NCBI GenBank assembly: GCA_038237515.1
Contig: JBBRYP010000020.1
Coordinates: 1 to 62,227, forward strand
DNA from: JBBQDZ01 sp038237515
GTDB taxonomy: Bacteria; Actinomycetota; Thermoleophilia; Gaiellales; Gaiellaceae
Length of the DNA: 62,227 nt
Reading direction: 5' to 3'
Made by a program: the position numbers and the translations under genes. The notes beneath the pieces are model-generated. The model worked only from the letters and a program-made list of their open reading frames with translations. It made no database searches and was not told the origin of the DNA. Shown here piece after piece: positions 33,242-41,821 of this stretch. Positions within the stretch are counted from its first letter, which is position 1, and every line of letters starts with the position of its first letter.

Positions 33242-33800
33242 ATGACCGAGCTGCGCACGCCGCGCGTGATGCTTCGGCAGTGGCGCGAAGCGGACTTCGA
33301 GCCGTTCGCGACGCTGAACGCCGATCCCGAGGTGATGCGCCACTTCTCCGCACGCTTCGGGCGTGCGCAGAGCGACGCGCTCGCTGAGCGTGAGCGAGCG
33401 AGGATCGACGACCAGGGCTGGGGGCTGTGGGCGCTCGAGGTCGTCGACAGAGCCCCGTTCGTCGGCTTCGTGGGCCTCTCGGAGCCCAGTTTCAAGCCCA
33501 CTTCACCCCTGCAGTCGAGGTCGGCTGGCGGCTCGCGCGCGAAGGCTGGGGCAACGGGTATGCGCCGAGGCCGCTCACGCAGCCATTGCGTTCGGCTTCG
33601 CAGAGCTGGGCCTCGACGAGATCGTCTCCTTCACGACGGTTGGCAACGAGCGCTCCGCGGAGGGTGATGAAGCGACTCGGCATGACGCACGACCTCGCCG
33701 ACGACTTCGATCATCCGCTTCTGGCCGACGACGACCCAGTTCGACCGCACGTGCTCTATCGGCTTCGTCGCACGACCTGGGACGACCCCGTCCGCCAGCA
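33242..33800 (+). pseudogene. GNAT N-acetyltransferase, broken by three frameshifts
   Basis: Starts normally at ATG 33242: MTELRTPRVMLRQWREADFEPFATLNADPEVMRHF, then FVGFVGLSEPSF. The frame shifts near 33490 to AHFTPAVEVGWRLAREGWGNGYA (acetyl-CoA loop), near 33560 to AEAAHAAIAFGFAELGLDEIVSFTTVGNERSA, and near 33660 to RVMKRLGMTHDLADDFDHP...YRLRRTTW. Together these rebuild a whole RimJ/RimL-type acetyltransferase, but the frames go 2-1-0-1. The decayed end meets the convergent metallohydrolase. Frameshift sequencing errors remain possible. Confidence 0.85.
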
Positions 33801-33802
33801 CC

Positions 33803-34786
33803 TCATTCTGAGCCGAGTCGAGCTCTCTGGGCGCGATAACGCGTCAGGCCGTCGTCCCCGGCGAACCGCCCCGCCCGGTCCGACAGCGCGAGGTGGTCGA
33901 GATGGGCGAGCGTCTCGGCGAAGGCGAAGCGCCGCATGATCGGGCCTGAGGCGGCCGGGAAGAGCCCGAGCGAGATGTCGTAGGCGCTTCGCGGCGCATC
34001 ACCAAGCTCCGCGAGCGTCTGCTCGAGCCGCTCGCGGTGATGCGCAGCGGTCTGCCGAGCCCTCCCAGCGGGATCCTCGATCGGGTCTCCGTGGCCGGCG
34101 AAGGCGACGCGGGGCGCGAGCTCGATCAGCCGCTCGAGCGTCTCGAGATACTCGCCGAGCGGATCCGGGCGCGATCCCGGATAGACGCCGATGTGCGGCG
34201 TGATGTTGCCGAGGAGGGCATCGCCGGCGACGATCACGCCGTCGCGCACGAGGCCGAGGTGGCCGTCGGCGTGCCCCGGCAGGTGGATAACCTCCCAGCC
34301 GTCGAGCCGCTCTCCGGCCTCGAGCGGCTCCGGGTCGCGGGCGTAGTGGACGAAGCCGGCGAGCAGCGCATGGTGGCCAGCGATCGCGCCGACCACCTCC
34401 TCCGGCATGCCGTGGTCTCGCAGGTGCTCGGCGACCCGGGCCTCGGCGCCGTCGTCGTTCCAGGCGCGGACGCAGTACTCGTAGTCGAGCCGCCCCTGGT
34501 ACACCGGAGCGCCCGCCAGCTTGGCGACGTCCGCGGCGCCGCCGACGTGGTCGGGGTGGAAGTGGGTTATCACGATCCGTTCGATAGGCCCGTCCAGCCC
34601 GCCGACGATCGGCTGCCAGAGCGACTCCGCGTCGACGGCGCCGAGGCCGGTGTCGACGAGCGTCCAGCCGTCCGTCGAGCTGCGCAGCAGGTAGCAGTTG
34701 ACGTGGTCGATGCCGAGAGGCAGCGGCAGGGTGACCCGCAAGACGTCCTCTCCCACCTGGTACGGGCTCGAGTCGCGGCGTATCAT
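33803..34786 (-). CDS. Metallo-beta-lactamase-fold hydrolase (LACTB2/glyoxalase II-like)
   Basis: 327 residues from ATG 34786. The zinc-binding THFHPDHVGG motif lies at about residue 80, with further ligands in HLPGHADGHLG, VAGDALLGN and AFAGHGDPI. The C-terminal 80 residues (AHHRERLEQTLAEL, FAFAETLAHLDHLALSDRAGRF) form a winged-helix-like tail found in LACTB2-type proteins. DHVNCYLLR is the usual N-terminal signature. Substrates in this group vary (thioesters, RNA). It is divergent from the Liv ABC operon, 9 bp away. Confidence 0.88.
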   Translation of the reverse strand: MIRRDSSPYQVGEDVLRVTLPLPLGIDHVNCYLLRSSTDGWTLVDTGLGAVDAESLWQPIVGGLDGPIERIVITHFHPDHVGGAADVAKLAGAPVYQGRLDYEYCVRAWNDDGAEARVAEHLRDHGMPEEVVGAIAGHHALLAGFVHYARDPEPLEAGERLDGWEVIHLPGHADGHLGLVRDGVIVAGDALLGNITPHIGVYPGSRPDPLGEYLETLERLIELAPRVAFAGHGDPIEDPAGRARQTAAHHRERLEQTLAELGDAPRSAYDISLGLFPAASGPIMRRFAFAETLAHLDHLALSDRAGRFAGDDGLTRYRAQRARLGSE

Positions 34787-34795
34787 CGGCGCCCC

Positions 34796-35536
34796 TTGGC
34801 GCTTCTCTCGGTCGAGAAGGTCAGCCGCCGCTTCGGCGGCATCCTCGCTTTGGACGACGTCTCCTTCGAGGTGCCCGAAGGGGAGATCGTCGGCCTCATC
34901 GGTCCGAACGGCGCGGGCAAGACCACGGCATTCAACGTCATCACCCGGCTCTACCGTGCGGACGCGGGGCGGATCGTCTTCGGCGACCGCGACCTCCTCC
35001 GGGTGCCCGCGCACAGGATCGTCCGCGTCGGGATCGCCCGCACCTTCCAGAACGTCGAGCTCTTCTCCCGGATGACCGTGCTCGAGAACGTGCTCGTCGG
35101 CGCGCACTCGAGCCTCGAGTGGTTTCGCAACAAGGACGGCCGGCGCCGCGCCCTCGAGGTGCTCGACTACGTCGGGCTCGCCGACCTAGCGAGCCGGCCC
35201 GTGCGCGGGCTCCCGTTCGGGACGCTCAAGCGGATCGAGCTGGCGCGCGGCCTCGTCGTCCGGCCGAAGCTGCTCCTGCTCGACGAGCCGGCCGGCGGCT
35301 TGAACCACGAGGAGGTGCAGGCGCTCGGGGATTTCATCCAGAAGATGCGGCGCGACTTCGGCCTCACCGTGCTCCTCGTCGAGCACCACATGAACCTCGT
35401 CATGCGCATCTCGCAGCGTGTGCACGTTCTCGACTTCGGCAGGCTGATCGCGAGCGGTGCGCCGGACGAGGTGCGGCGCGACCGCGACGTGATCGAGGCC
35501 TATCTCGGTCCCGAGCGAGCCGATGCCGCTTCTTGA
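34796..35536 (+). CDS. livG: Branched-chain amino-acid ABC transporter ATP-binding protein LivG
   Basis: 246 residues from TTG 34796. Walker A GPNGAGKTT, the LivG-type FQNVELFSRMTVLENVLVG, PFGTLKRIELARGL in place of the classical signature (typical of LivG), Walker B LLLDEPAGGLN and EHHMNLVM. With livF, livH, livM and livK it forms a complete high-affinity uptake system for branched-chain amino acids or amides/ureas. The start has no ATG alternative before the domain. It overlaps livF by 14 bp. Confidence 0.92.
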   Translation: MALLSVEKVSRRFGGILALDDVSFEVPEGEIVGLIGPNGAGKTTAFNVITRLYRADAGRIVFGDRDLLRVPAHRIVRVGIARTFQNVELFSRMTVLENVLVGAHSSLEWFRNKDGRRRALEVLDYVGLADLASRPVRGLPFGTLKRIELARGLVVRPKLLLLDEPAGGLNHEEVQALGDFIQKMRRDFGLTVLLVEHHMNLVMRISQRVHVLDFGRLIASGAPDEVRRDRDVIEAYLGPERADAAS

Positions 35537-36230
35537 GCTCGTCGACGTCGAGGCCCGCTACGGCCAGGTTCAGGCACTCCACGGCGTCTCGCTCGCCGTC
35601 GAGGAAGGCGAAGCGGTCTCCATCCTCGGCGCGAACGGCGCCGGGAAGACGACGACGCTGCGCGCGATCTCCGGCACCGTCCGGCGCTCCGGCAGAGTCC
35701 TCTTCGACGGCAAGCCGATCTCGGGACGCTCGCCCGAGACGATCGCGCGCCTCGGAATCGCCCACGTCCCGGAGGGCCGGGAGATCTACGGCGAGCTGAC
35801 GGTCTGGGAGAACCTCCTGATCGGCGCCTGCTTCAGTCGTGACCGGTCCGGAACGAAGCGCGAGTGCGAGCGTGTCCTCGACCTCTTCCCGCGGATCGCG
35901 AGCCGGCGCAGCCAGCAGGCCGGCACGCTCTCGGGCGGAGAGCAGCAGATGCTCGCACTGGGGCGCGCCCTGGTCGCGAAGCCACGGCTGCTCCTCCTCG
36001 ATGAACCCTCGCTCGGCCTCGCCCCCACGATCGTCAGCGCCTTCTACGACATCGTGACCCGCCTGAATACCGAGGGCCTGACCGTCCTGATCGTCGAGCA
36101 GAACGCGAGCGTCGCGCTCGACGCCACGCGAAACACCTACGTCCTCGAGGTCGGTCGCGTCGTCCTCGGCGGCCCGAGCGCTGAGCTCCGCCAGCACGAG
36201 CGCGTCCGATCGTCCTACCTCGGGTACTAG
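35523..36230 (+). CDS. livF: Branched-chain amino-acid ABC transporter ATP-binding protein LivF
   Basis: 235 residues from ATG 35523. Walker A GANGAGKTT, HVPEGREIYGELTVWENLLIG (LivF type), signature LSGGEQQMLALGRAL, Walker B LLLDEPSLGLAP and VEQNASVALD. Its TAG stop is the start of a hairpin whose first 17 bases recur at 60862. The motif sits in the 67-bp gap before livH. Confidence 0.93.
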   Translation: MPLLELVDVEARYGQVQALHGVSLAVEEGEAVSILGANGAGKTTTLRAISGTVRRSGRVLFDGKPISGRSPETIARLGIAHVPEGREIYGELTVWENLLIGACFSRDRSGTKRECERVLDLFPRIASRRSQQAGTLSGGEQQMLALGRALVAKPRLLLLDEPSLGLAPTIVSAFYDIVTRLNTEGLTVLIVEQNASVALDATRNTYVLEVGRVVLGGPSAELRQHERVRSSYLGY

Positions 36231-36250
36231 CGTGGGGGAACCCACGCGCA
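36227..36250. repeat. Short palindromic repeat, copy 1 (CTAGCGTGGGGGAACCC)
   Basis: CTAGCGTGGGGGAACCC at 36227-36243 continues as CACGC, forming a 7-bp GCGTGGG/CCCACGC hairpin with a GGAA (GNRA) loop. The same 17 bases occur at 60862-60878, where the palindrome is longer. It overlaps the livF stop codon. A likely genome-wide REP-like motif. Confidence 0.6.
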
Positions 36251-36297
36251 GAGCGCTCGTCACCACGTCTCGCGTGCCCGCCCTGGAGAGGAGCTAG

Positions 36298-37188
36298 GTG
36301 GCCGAATTCTTCCAGCAGCTCGTCGCGGGGCTCGCCACCGGGGGGATCTACGCCACGCTCGCGCTCGCGCTCGTCCTCATCCATCGCGCAACCGGGGTCA
36401 TCAACTTCGCGCAGGGCGAGATGGGGATGTTCTCCACCTACATCGCCTGGTCGCTCATCTACACCTACGGGCTCACGTACTGGCTCGCCTTCGCGATCAC
36501 GGTGCTGATCTCGTTCGGCGGCGGCGCGGGCGTCTACGGAACGGTGATCAGGCCCCTCCAGCGGTCGGGCGAGCTGATCGTGGTCGTCTCGACGATCGCG
36601 CTCTTCGTGATCCTGAACGGCGCCGCCGGCTGGATCTGGTCACCGGAGGAGCGAGCCTTCAAGAGCCCGTTCCCGAACCGTGTCTTCACGATCGGAGGCG
36701 TCACCATCAGCTGGCAGGACGTCGGGACGATCATCGTCTCGCTCGCCTGTGTGCTCCTCGTCTTCCTCTTCTTCCGGCTGACGCGAACGGGCCTGATGAT
36801 GCGGGCCGCGGCGCTGCGGCCGACCACCAGCCGGCTGCTCGGCATCCGGGTGACGATCATGCTCGGCCTCGGCTGGGGGCTCGCAGCCGGGCTCAGCGCC
36901 GTCGCCGGGATGATGGCCGCACCGGTGCTCGTCCTGACGCCGAACTTCATGCTCACGGTGCTCGTCTACGCCTTCGCCGCCGCCGTGCTGGGCGGCATCG
37001 ACAGCCCGCTCGGCGCCGTCGCCGGCGCCTACGTCCTCGGTGTCGGGATCAGCATGCTCTCCACCTACGTCGACTACATCGCGACCGCGCCCGAGCTGCA
37101 GCTCCCCGTCGCACTCGCAGTCCTGCTCGTGATCCTCCTCTTCCGTCCCGCCGGGCTCTTCGGCCGCACCGTCGTGAGGCGGGTCTAG
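36298..37188 (+). CDS. livH: Branched-chain amino-acid ABC transporter permease LivH
   Basis: 296 residues from GTG 36298, with GGAG 9-12 bases before it. About eight TM helices. LivH signatures: GLATGGIYATLALALVLIHRATGVINFAQGEMGMFSTYIAW at the start and AAAVLGGIDSPLGAVAGAYVLGVG late. It pairs with LivM to make the membrane channel. TAG is followed at once by the livM ATG, so the two are coupled. Confidence 0.93.
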   Translation: MAEFFQQLVAGLATGGIYATLALALVLIHRATGVINFAQGEMGMFSTYIAWSLIYTYGLTYWLAFAITVLISFGGGAGVYGTVIRPLQRSGELIVVVSTIALFVILNGAAGWIWSPEERAFKSPFPNRVFTIGGVTISWQDVGTIIVSLACVLLVFLFFRLTRTGLMMRAAALRPTTSRLLGIRVTIMLGLGWGLAAGLSAVAGMMAAPVLVLTPNFMLTVLVYAFAAAVLGGIDSPLGAVAGAYVLGVGISMLSTYVDYIATAPELQLPVALAVLLVILLFRPAGLFGRTVVRRV

Positions 37189-38199
37189 ATGCAGCGGGTG
37201 CGAGTCGACGCAGCGCTCGTCGGGAGGCTCGCCGCACTCGCAGCCGCCGCGCTCTTCGTCGGTCTCTACCCGCTCTTCGTCAGCAGCTACAAGGCCTCGG
37301 AGTTCGTGCTCGTCGGCATCTACTTCATCGCCATCCTCGGGCTGAACATCCTGAGCGGCTACAACGGCCAGATCTCGCTCGGCCACGGCGCCTTCATGGG
37401 GATCGGCGCCTACACGACCGCGATCCTCGTCTCGAAGTACCACGTCGGCGAGCTCTGGACGATCCCGCTCGCGGCCCTCGTGGCGGGAACCATCGGCTTC
37501 CTCTTCGGCTTCCCCGCCCTGCGCCTGAGCGGCGTCTACCTCGCCCTCGCCACCTTCGGCCTCGCAGTCGCGTTCGTCCAGCTGACGCAGTCGTTCCACT
37601 TCGCGAGCTTCACGGGCGGCGGGACCGGGCTCTCGATCGGCCTTCCGAAGACTCCGTACTACCTCACCTGGGGCATCGCGGGCGGCATGTTCTGCGTCGC
37701 GTGGCTCCTCCTGCGCGGTCGGATCGGCCGCGCCTTCACGGCAGTGCGGGACGCACCCCTCGCCGCCGTGTCCTCCGGGGTCAGCCTCGCGGCCTACAAG
37801 ACGCTCGCCTTCGGGATCTCCGCCGCGTACGCGGGCGTCGCGGGCTCGCTCTTCGCCATGCGGTACGGCTTCATCAACCCGCTGGAGTTCTCGGTCGCAC
37901 TCTCGATCCTGCTCCTCACCGGCGCCGCGCTAGGCGGCCTCGGCTCCCTCGAGGGCATGATCTTCGGGGCGCTCTTCATCCAGTACGCGCCGGGCTACGG
38001 CGAGAAGATCTCGAAGACGGCGCCGTCGGTGATGTACGGCGTCATCCTCCTCGCCGTCCTCTTCGTCGTCCCGGGAGGAGCCGCACAACTTCTAAAAAGG
38101 CTTCGCCGGCTCTTGAAACAAGCTGCAAAACCGCTATACAGTCGTCTTGGAACTCCGGCGGTGGAGACGGCCGCTACCTCGACAAGGAGCGAAAAATGA
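37189..38199 (+). CDS. livM: Branched-chain amino-acid ABC transporter permease LivM
   Basis: 336 residues from ATG 37189. LivM features: GIYFIAILGLNILSGYNGQISLGHGAFMGIGAYT, FPALRLSGVYLALATFGLA and GSLEGMIFGALFIQYAPGY. The last 35 residues (KRLRRLLKQAAKPLYSRLGTPAVETAATSTRSEK) are a basic cytoplasmic tail whose DNA doubles as the livK promoter and ribosome site. Its TGA overlaps the livK ATG. Confidence 0.93.
   Translation: MQRVRVDAALVGRLAALAAAALFVGLYPLFVSSYKASEFVLVGIYFIAILGLNILSGYNGQISLGHGAFMGIGAYTTAILVSKYHVGELWTIPLAALVAGTIGFLFGFPALRLSGVYLALATFGLAVAFVQLTQSFHFASFTGGGTGLSIGLPKTPYYLTWGIAGGMFCVAWLLLRGRIGRAFTAVRDAPLAAVSSGVSLAAYKTLAFGISAAYAGVAGSLFAMRYGFINPLEFSVALSILLLTGAALGGLGSLEGMIFGALFIQYAPGYGEKISKTAPSVMYGVILLAVLFVVPGGAAQLLKRLRRLLKQAAKPLYSRLGTPAVETAATSTRSEK
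38113..38140 (+). promoter_or_regulatory. Internal livK promoter (TTGAAA-N16-TATACA)
   Basis: TTGAAA at 38113-38118 and TATACA at 38135-38140, spacer 16 nt, inside the livM tail. Predicted start about 50 nt before livK. It would let the abundant binding protein be made in excess over the membrane subunits. Confidence 0.6.
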
Positions 38200-39434
38200 A
38201 GAAAGCGATGCTGACGCTCTGCGCAGCCGCCGCCGCGATGACGGTGGGGCTGACGGGAGCGCTCGGCGGCTCGCAGGCGACGCCGGGCGTGTCGGCGAAG
38301 ATCATCAAGATCGGCGGGACGTTCCCGCTGACGGGAGCGGCCTCGAGCTACGCGCCGATCCCCCGCGGGATGGCCGCGTACTTCAGCTATCTCAACGCGC
38401 AGAAAGGCCACAAGCGCGGAATCAACGGGCGCCAGGTCCAGTTCATCTACTACGACGACGCGTATAACCCGGCCCAGACGGTTCAGCAGACGCAGCGGCT
38501 CGTCGAGCAGGATCGGGTGTTCGCGCTGGTCGGCGGACTCGGAACCGAGCCTCAGCTCGCCGTCCGGGACTACCTGAACCAGAAGCAGGTGCCGCAGATC
38601 TACGTCTCAACCGGCGCCACGACCTTCGGGTCGGATCAGGCGAGGCACCCGTGGACCGTCGGCTGGCAGCCCGACTACCAGGCCGAGGGTGCGCTCTACG
38701 GGAAGACGATCGCGCACGACAACCCGAACGCGAAGATCGCGATCATCGTCCAGAACGACGACTACGGGAACGACTACATCGCAGGCTTCAAGGCCGGGCT
38801 CGGCCACAAGCAGGATCAGATCGTCTCGACCCGCGGCTTCCAGGTGACCGACCCCTCGGTCGCCTCGCAACTGACCGATCTCAAACGCTCCGGGGCGGAC
38901 ACGCTGATGATCTTCGCCACCCCGGCCAAGACGATCCAGACCTACGCCACGCTTGCCCGGATCGGCTGGAAGCCCGACATCTACGTGAACTCGGTGTCCG
39001 CGACCGACGCCTTCATGACGACGGCCGTCAAGCTCGCGGGCGCCGACACCGTCAACGGGTCGATCAGCGTCGAGTACCTGAAGGACCCGGCGAACCCGAA
39101 GTGGGCAAGCGACGCCGGCATGCAGCTCTACCGCAAGATCATGGCGCAGTTCCTCCCTGATGCGAACGCCAACGACGGGCTGTACCTCTACGGCATGGCG
39201 AAGGCGTACAGCTTCGCGCAGGCGGTCGTGAAGACCGGCTCGAACCTGACGCGGGCCAACTTCATGAATGCCGTGCTCAACATGACCGACAAGACGAACC
39301 CATTCGCATTGCCGGGCGTCGTCATCAAGACCGGCAAGAAGGACGCCTTCCCGATCTCCCAGATGAAGATGATCAAGTTCAACAACGGCACCTGGACCGA
39401 GACCGGATCGCTCGTCAACGGCCGCGGCAAGTAG
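38196..39434 (+). CDS. livK: Branched-chain amino-acid-type substrate-binding protein LivK
   Basis: 412 residues from ATG 38196 (ATGA overlap with livM; AAGGAG 7-8 bases before). Signal peptide MKKAMLTLCAAAAAMTVGLTGALGG, then a type I periplasmic-binding fold: IKIGGTFPLTGAASSYAPIPRGMAAYF, FIYYDDAYNPAQTVQQTQRLVEQDRVFALVGGLGTEPQLAV, and the second lobe PNAKIAIIVQNDDYGNDYIAGFKAGL. No lipobox Cys is clear, so anchoring is uncertain. The ligand may be an amino acid, amide or aromatic acid. A strong terminator follows. Confidence 0.93.
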   Translation: MKKAMLTLCAAAAAMTVGLTGALGGSQATPGVSAKIIKIGGTFPLTGAASSYAPIPRGMAAYFSYLNAQKGHKRGINGRQVQFIYYDDAYNPAQTVQQTQRLVEQDRVFALVGGLGTEPQLAVRDYLNQKQVPQIYVSTGATTFGSDQARHPWTVGWQPDYQAEGALYGKTIAHDNPNAKIAIIVQNDDYGNDYIAGFKAGLGHKQDQIVSTRGFQVTDPSVASQLTDLKRSGADTLMIFATPAKTIQTYATLARIGWKPDIYVNSVSATDAFMTTAVKLAGADTVNGSISVEYLKDPANPKWASDAGMQLYRKIMAQFLPDANANDGLYLYGMAKAYSFAQAVVKTGSNLTRANFMNAVLNMTDKTNPFALPGVVIKTGKKDAFPISQMKMIKFNNGTWTETGSLVNGRGK

Positions 39435-39453
39435 GCCCGGCTAGACCGCTGGT

Positions 39454-39485
39454 GCGGGGCCGGCGCGACGCCGGCCCCGCGCCTT
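39454..39485 (+). terminator. Terminator of the liv operon
   Basis: 11-bp perfect stem (GCGGGGCCGGC with GCCGGCCCCGC, 39454-39480), 5-nt loop, then GCCTTT. It separates livK from the acyl-CoA dehydrogenase gene 18 bp later. Confidence 0.75.
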
Positions 39486-39497
39486 TCGCCCCTGCAG

Positions 39498-40649
39498 ATG
39501 GACTTCTCGCTCACTCCCGACCAGGAGCTGATCCGCTCCTCCGCGCGAGAGTTCTGCAGCCGCGAGATCCTTCCGCACGTGCGTGATTGGGATCGCGCGG
39601 AGGAGATGGATCACGCGATCGTCGGGAGGCTCGCCGACGCGGGCTACCTCGGCGCGCCGCTCCCGGAGTCGTACGGAGGCGGAGGCATCGACGCCGTCTC
39701 CTACACGCTTCTCGCCGAGGAGCTCGGCCGGGCCGACTCGTCCGTCCGCGGCATCGTCTCCGTCAGCGTCGGCCTCGTCGGGAAGACGCTCCTGCGCTTC
39801 GGGACCGAGGAGCAGAAGCGCGAGTGGCTGCCGAGGCTGTGCGCGGGAGAGGCACTCGGCTGCTACGCGCTCACCGAGCCCGGCTCGGGGTCGGACGCCG
39901 CGAGCCTCGCGACGACCGCCGCGCGCGACGGGGGCGAGTGGCTCCTCAGCGGATCGAAGACCTTCATCACGCTCGGGACGTGGGCGTCGTTCGCGCTCGT
40001 CTTCGCGCGGAGCGGCGGGCCAGGCCCGAGAGGGATCACCTGCTTCGTCGTCCCGACCGATGCGCAGGGGTTCTCGGCGCACCCCGTGAAGGGAAAGCTC
40101 GGCTTGCGCGCCCAGGACACGGGTGAGCTCTTCCTCGACGGCGTCCGCGTGCCGGACTCGAGCCGGCTAGGCGAGGAGGGCCAGGGCTTCAGGATCGCGA
40201 TGTCGGCGCTCGACCACGGCCGCATCTCGCTCGCGGCCGGCTGCGTCGGGATCGCGGCCGGCGCGCTCGACGCCTCGATCGCCTACGCGAAGGAGCGGCG
40301 ACAGTTCGGCCGCCCGCTCGCCGGCTTCCAGCTCGTCCAGGAGCACCTCGCCGGAATGTCCGTCGAGACGGAGGCGGCCCGGCTGCTGACCTGGCGGGCG
40401 GCGGCGCTCTCCGACAAGGGAAAGCCGCACACGGTCGAGTCCTCGTACGCGAAGCTGTACGCGAGCGAGGCAGCCGTGCGGGCCGCGAACGCGGCCGTGC
40501 AGGTGCACGGAGGCTACGGCTACGTCGACGAGTACCCGGTAGGGAAGTACCTCCGGGACGCCCGCGTTACAACGCTGTACGAGGGGACGAGCGAGGTCCA
40601 GAAGCTGATCATCGGCCGCGCCCTGACCGGCGAGAGCGCGTTCGTGTGA
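39498..40649 (+). CDS. Acyl-CoA dehydrogenase (short/medium-chain type)
   Basis: 383 residues from ATG 39498. FAD enzyme for the first step of beta-oxidation. Full family layout: CYALTEPGSGSDAASL, FITLGTWASFALVFAR, ERRQFGRPLAGFQLVQEHLA, IQVHGGYGYVDEYPVGKYLRDARVTTLYEGTSEVQKLIIGRAL. The catalytic Glu is in YEGTSEVQ. Length and motif set resemble the short-chain/isovaleryl group. It lies between the Liv transporter and a thiolase gene, with the thiolase only 11 bp away, so it may act on products of imported branched amino acids. Confidence 0.93.
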   Translation: MDFSLTPDQELIRSSAREFCSREILPHVRDWDRAEEMDHAIVGRLADAGYLGAPLPESYGGGGIDAVSYTLLAEELGRADSSVRGIVSVSVGLVGKTLLRFGTEEQKREWLPRLCAGEALGCYALTEPGSGSDAASLATTAARDGGEWLLSGSKTFITLGTWASFALVFARSGGPGPRGITCFVVPTDAQGFSAHPVKGKLGLRAQDTGELFLDGVRVPDSSRLGEEGQGFRIAMSALDHGRISLAAGCVGIAAGALDASIAYAKERRQFGRPLAGFQLVQEHLAGMSVETEAARLLTWRAAALSDKGKPHTVESSYAKLYASEAAVRAANAAVQVHGGYGYVDEYPVGKYLRDARVTTLYEGTSEVQKLIIGRALTGESAFV

Positions 40650-40660
40650 GAGGAGGAGAG

Positions 40661-41809
40661 ATGCCCGAAGCAGTCATCGTCTCGACCGCGCGGACGCCGA
40701 TCGGTCGCGCACGCAAGGGCTCGCTCGTGGACGCGAGGCCGGACGACCTCGCGGCCTTCGCGATCCGCGAGGCGCTCGCGAAGGTGCCGGGGCTCGACAC
40801 GGCGGAGGTCGTCGACGTCATGGTCGGCTGCGGCTTCCCTCAGGAGCGGCAGGGCATGAACCTGGCGCGCCGCTCGGCGCTCCTGGCGGGTCTGCCCGTC
40901 ACGGTGCCCGGCACGACGGTCAACCGCTTCTGCGCCTCGAGCCTGCAGACGATCCGGATGGCCTTCCACGCTGTCCGCGCCGGGGAGGGCGACGTTTTCG
41001 TGGCCGCCGGGGTCGAGTCGATCTCGCAGGTGAACGGTTACCCTAAGGACCCCGAGGAGCTGCACCCGAAGCTCTTCGGGGATGCCGCGGAGATCGCGAA
41101 CGTCTACATCCCGATGGGCCTCACCGCCGAGAACGTCGCCGAGCGCTTCGGCGTCTCGCGCGAGGAGATGGATCGTTTTGCACAGCGGTCGCAGCAGCGC
41201 GCCGTCGCGGCGCAGGAGAGTGGCTTCTTCGACCGCGAGCTCACTCCCTGGAACGGAACGGCGCGCGACGACGGCCCGCGCGCGGACTCGACGCTCGAGA
41301 AGCTCGCCTCCCTCGAGCCCGCCTTCAAGCCGGACGGAAAGGTCACCGCAGGGAACGCCTGCCCCCTGAACGACGGCGCGGCGGCGGTCGTCGTCATGAG
41401 CGAGGAGCGGGCGCTAGAGCTGGGGCTGGCGCCGCGCGCCCGGATCCTCGCCTCCTCCGTCTCCGGGCTAGCTCCGGAGCTGATGGGCGTCGGTCCGATC
41501 GAGGCGGTGAGGAAGGTGCTGCGCCAGGCGGGGATGACGATCGAGGACGTCGACGCCGTCGAGCTGAACGAGGCCTTCGCCGCGCAGGTGATTCCCGTGT
41601 GCCGCGAGCTCGGCGTCGACCCGTTCGGCGAGAAGCTGAACCCGCACGGAGGCGCCATCGCCCTGGGCCACCCCTACGGCATGACCGGGGCTCGGATCAT
41701 GTGCACGCTCCTGAACGACCTCGAGACGCTCGACGCCACGATCGGGCTGGAGACGATGTGCGTCGGCGGCGGCCAGGGAATGGCGATGCTCGTCGAGCGG
41801 CTCCGGTAG
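40661..41809 (+). CDS. Acetyl-CoA acetyltransferase (thiolase)
   Basis: 382 residues from ATG 40661, with AGGAGGAG before it. The Cys nucleophile is in NRFCASSLQTI (about residue 90). His is in NPHGGAIALGHPYGMTGARIM and the second Cys in ETMCVGGGQGMAML. VDAVELNEAFAAQV is the usual active-site stretch. It cleaves 3-ketoacyl-CoA to acetyl-CoA and a shortened acyl-CoA and is coupled to the acyl-CoA dehydrogenase before it. Confidence 0.94.
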   Translation: MPEAVIVSTARTPIGRARKGSLVDARPDDLAAFAIREALAKVPGLDTAEVVDVMVGCGFPQERQGMNLARRSALLAGLPVTVPGTTVNRFCASSLQTIRMAFHAVRAGEGDVFVAAGVESISQVNGYPKDPEELHPKLFGDAAEIANVYIPMGLTAENVAERFGVSREEMDRFAQRSQQRAVAAQESGFFDRELTPWNGTARDDGPRADSTLEKLASLEPAFKPDGKVTAGNACPLNDGAAAVVVMSEERALELGLAPRARILASSVSGLAPELMGVGPIEAVRKVLRQAGMTIEDVDAVELNEAFAAQVIPVCRELGVDPFGEKLNPHGGAIALGHPYGMTGARIMCTLLNDLETLDATIGLETMCVGGGQGMAMLVERLR

Positions 41810-41821
41810 GCGCCTAATCGG

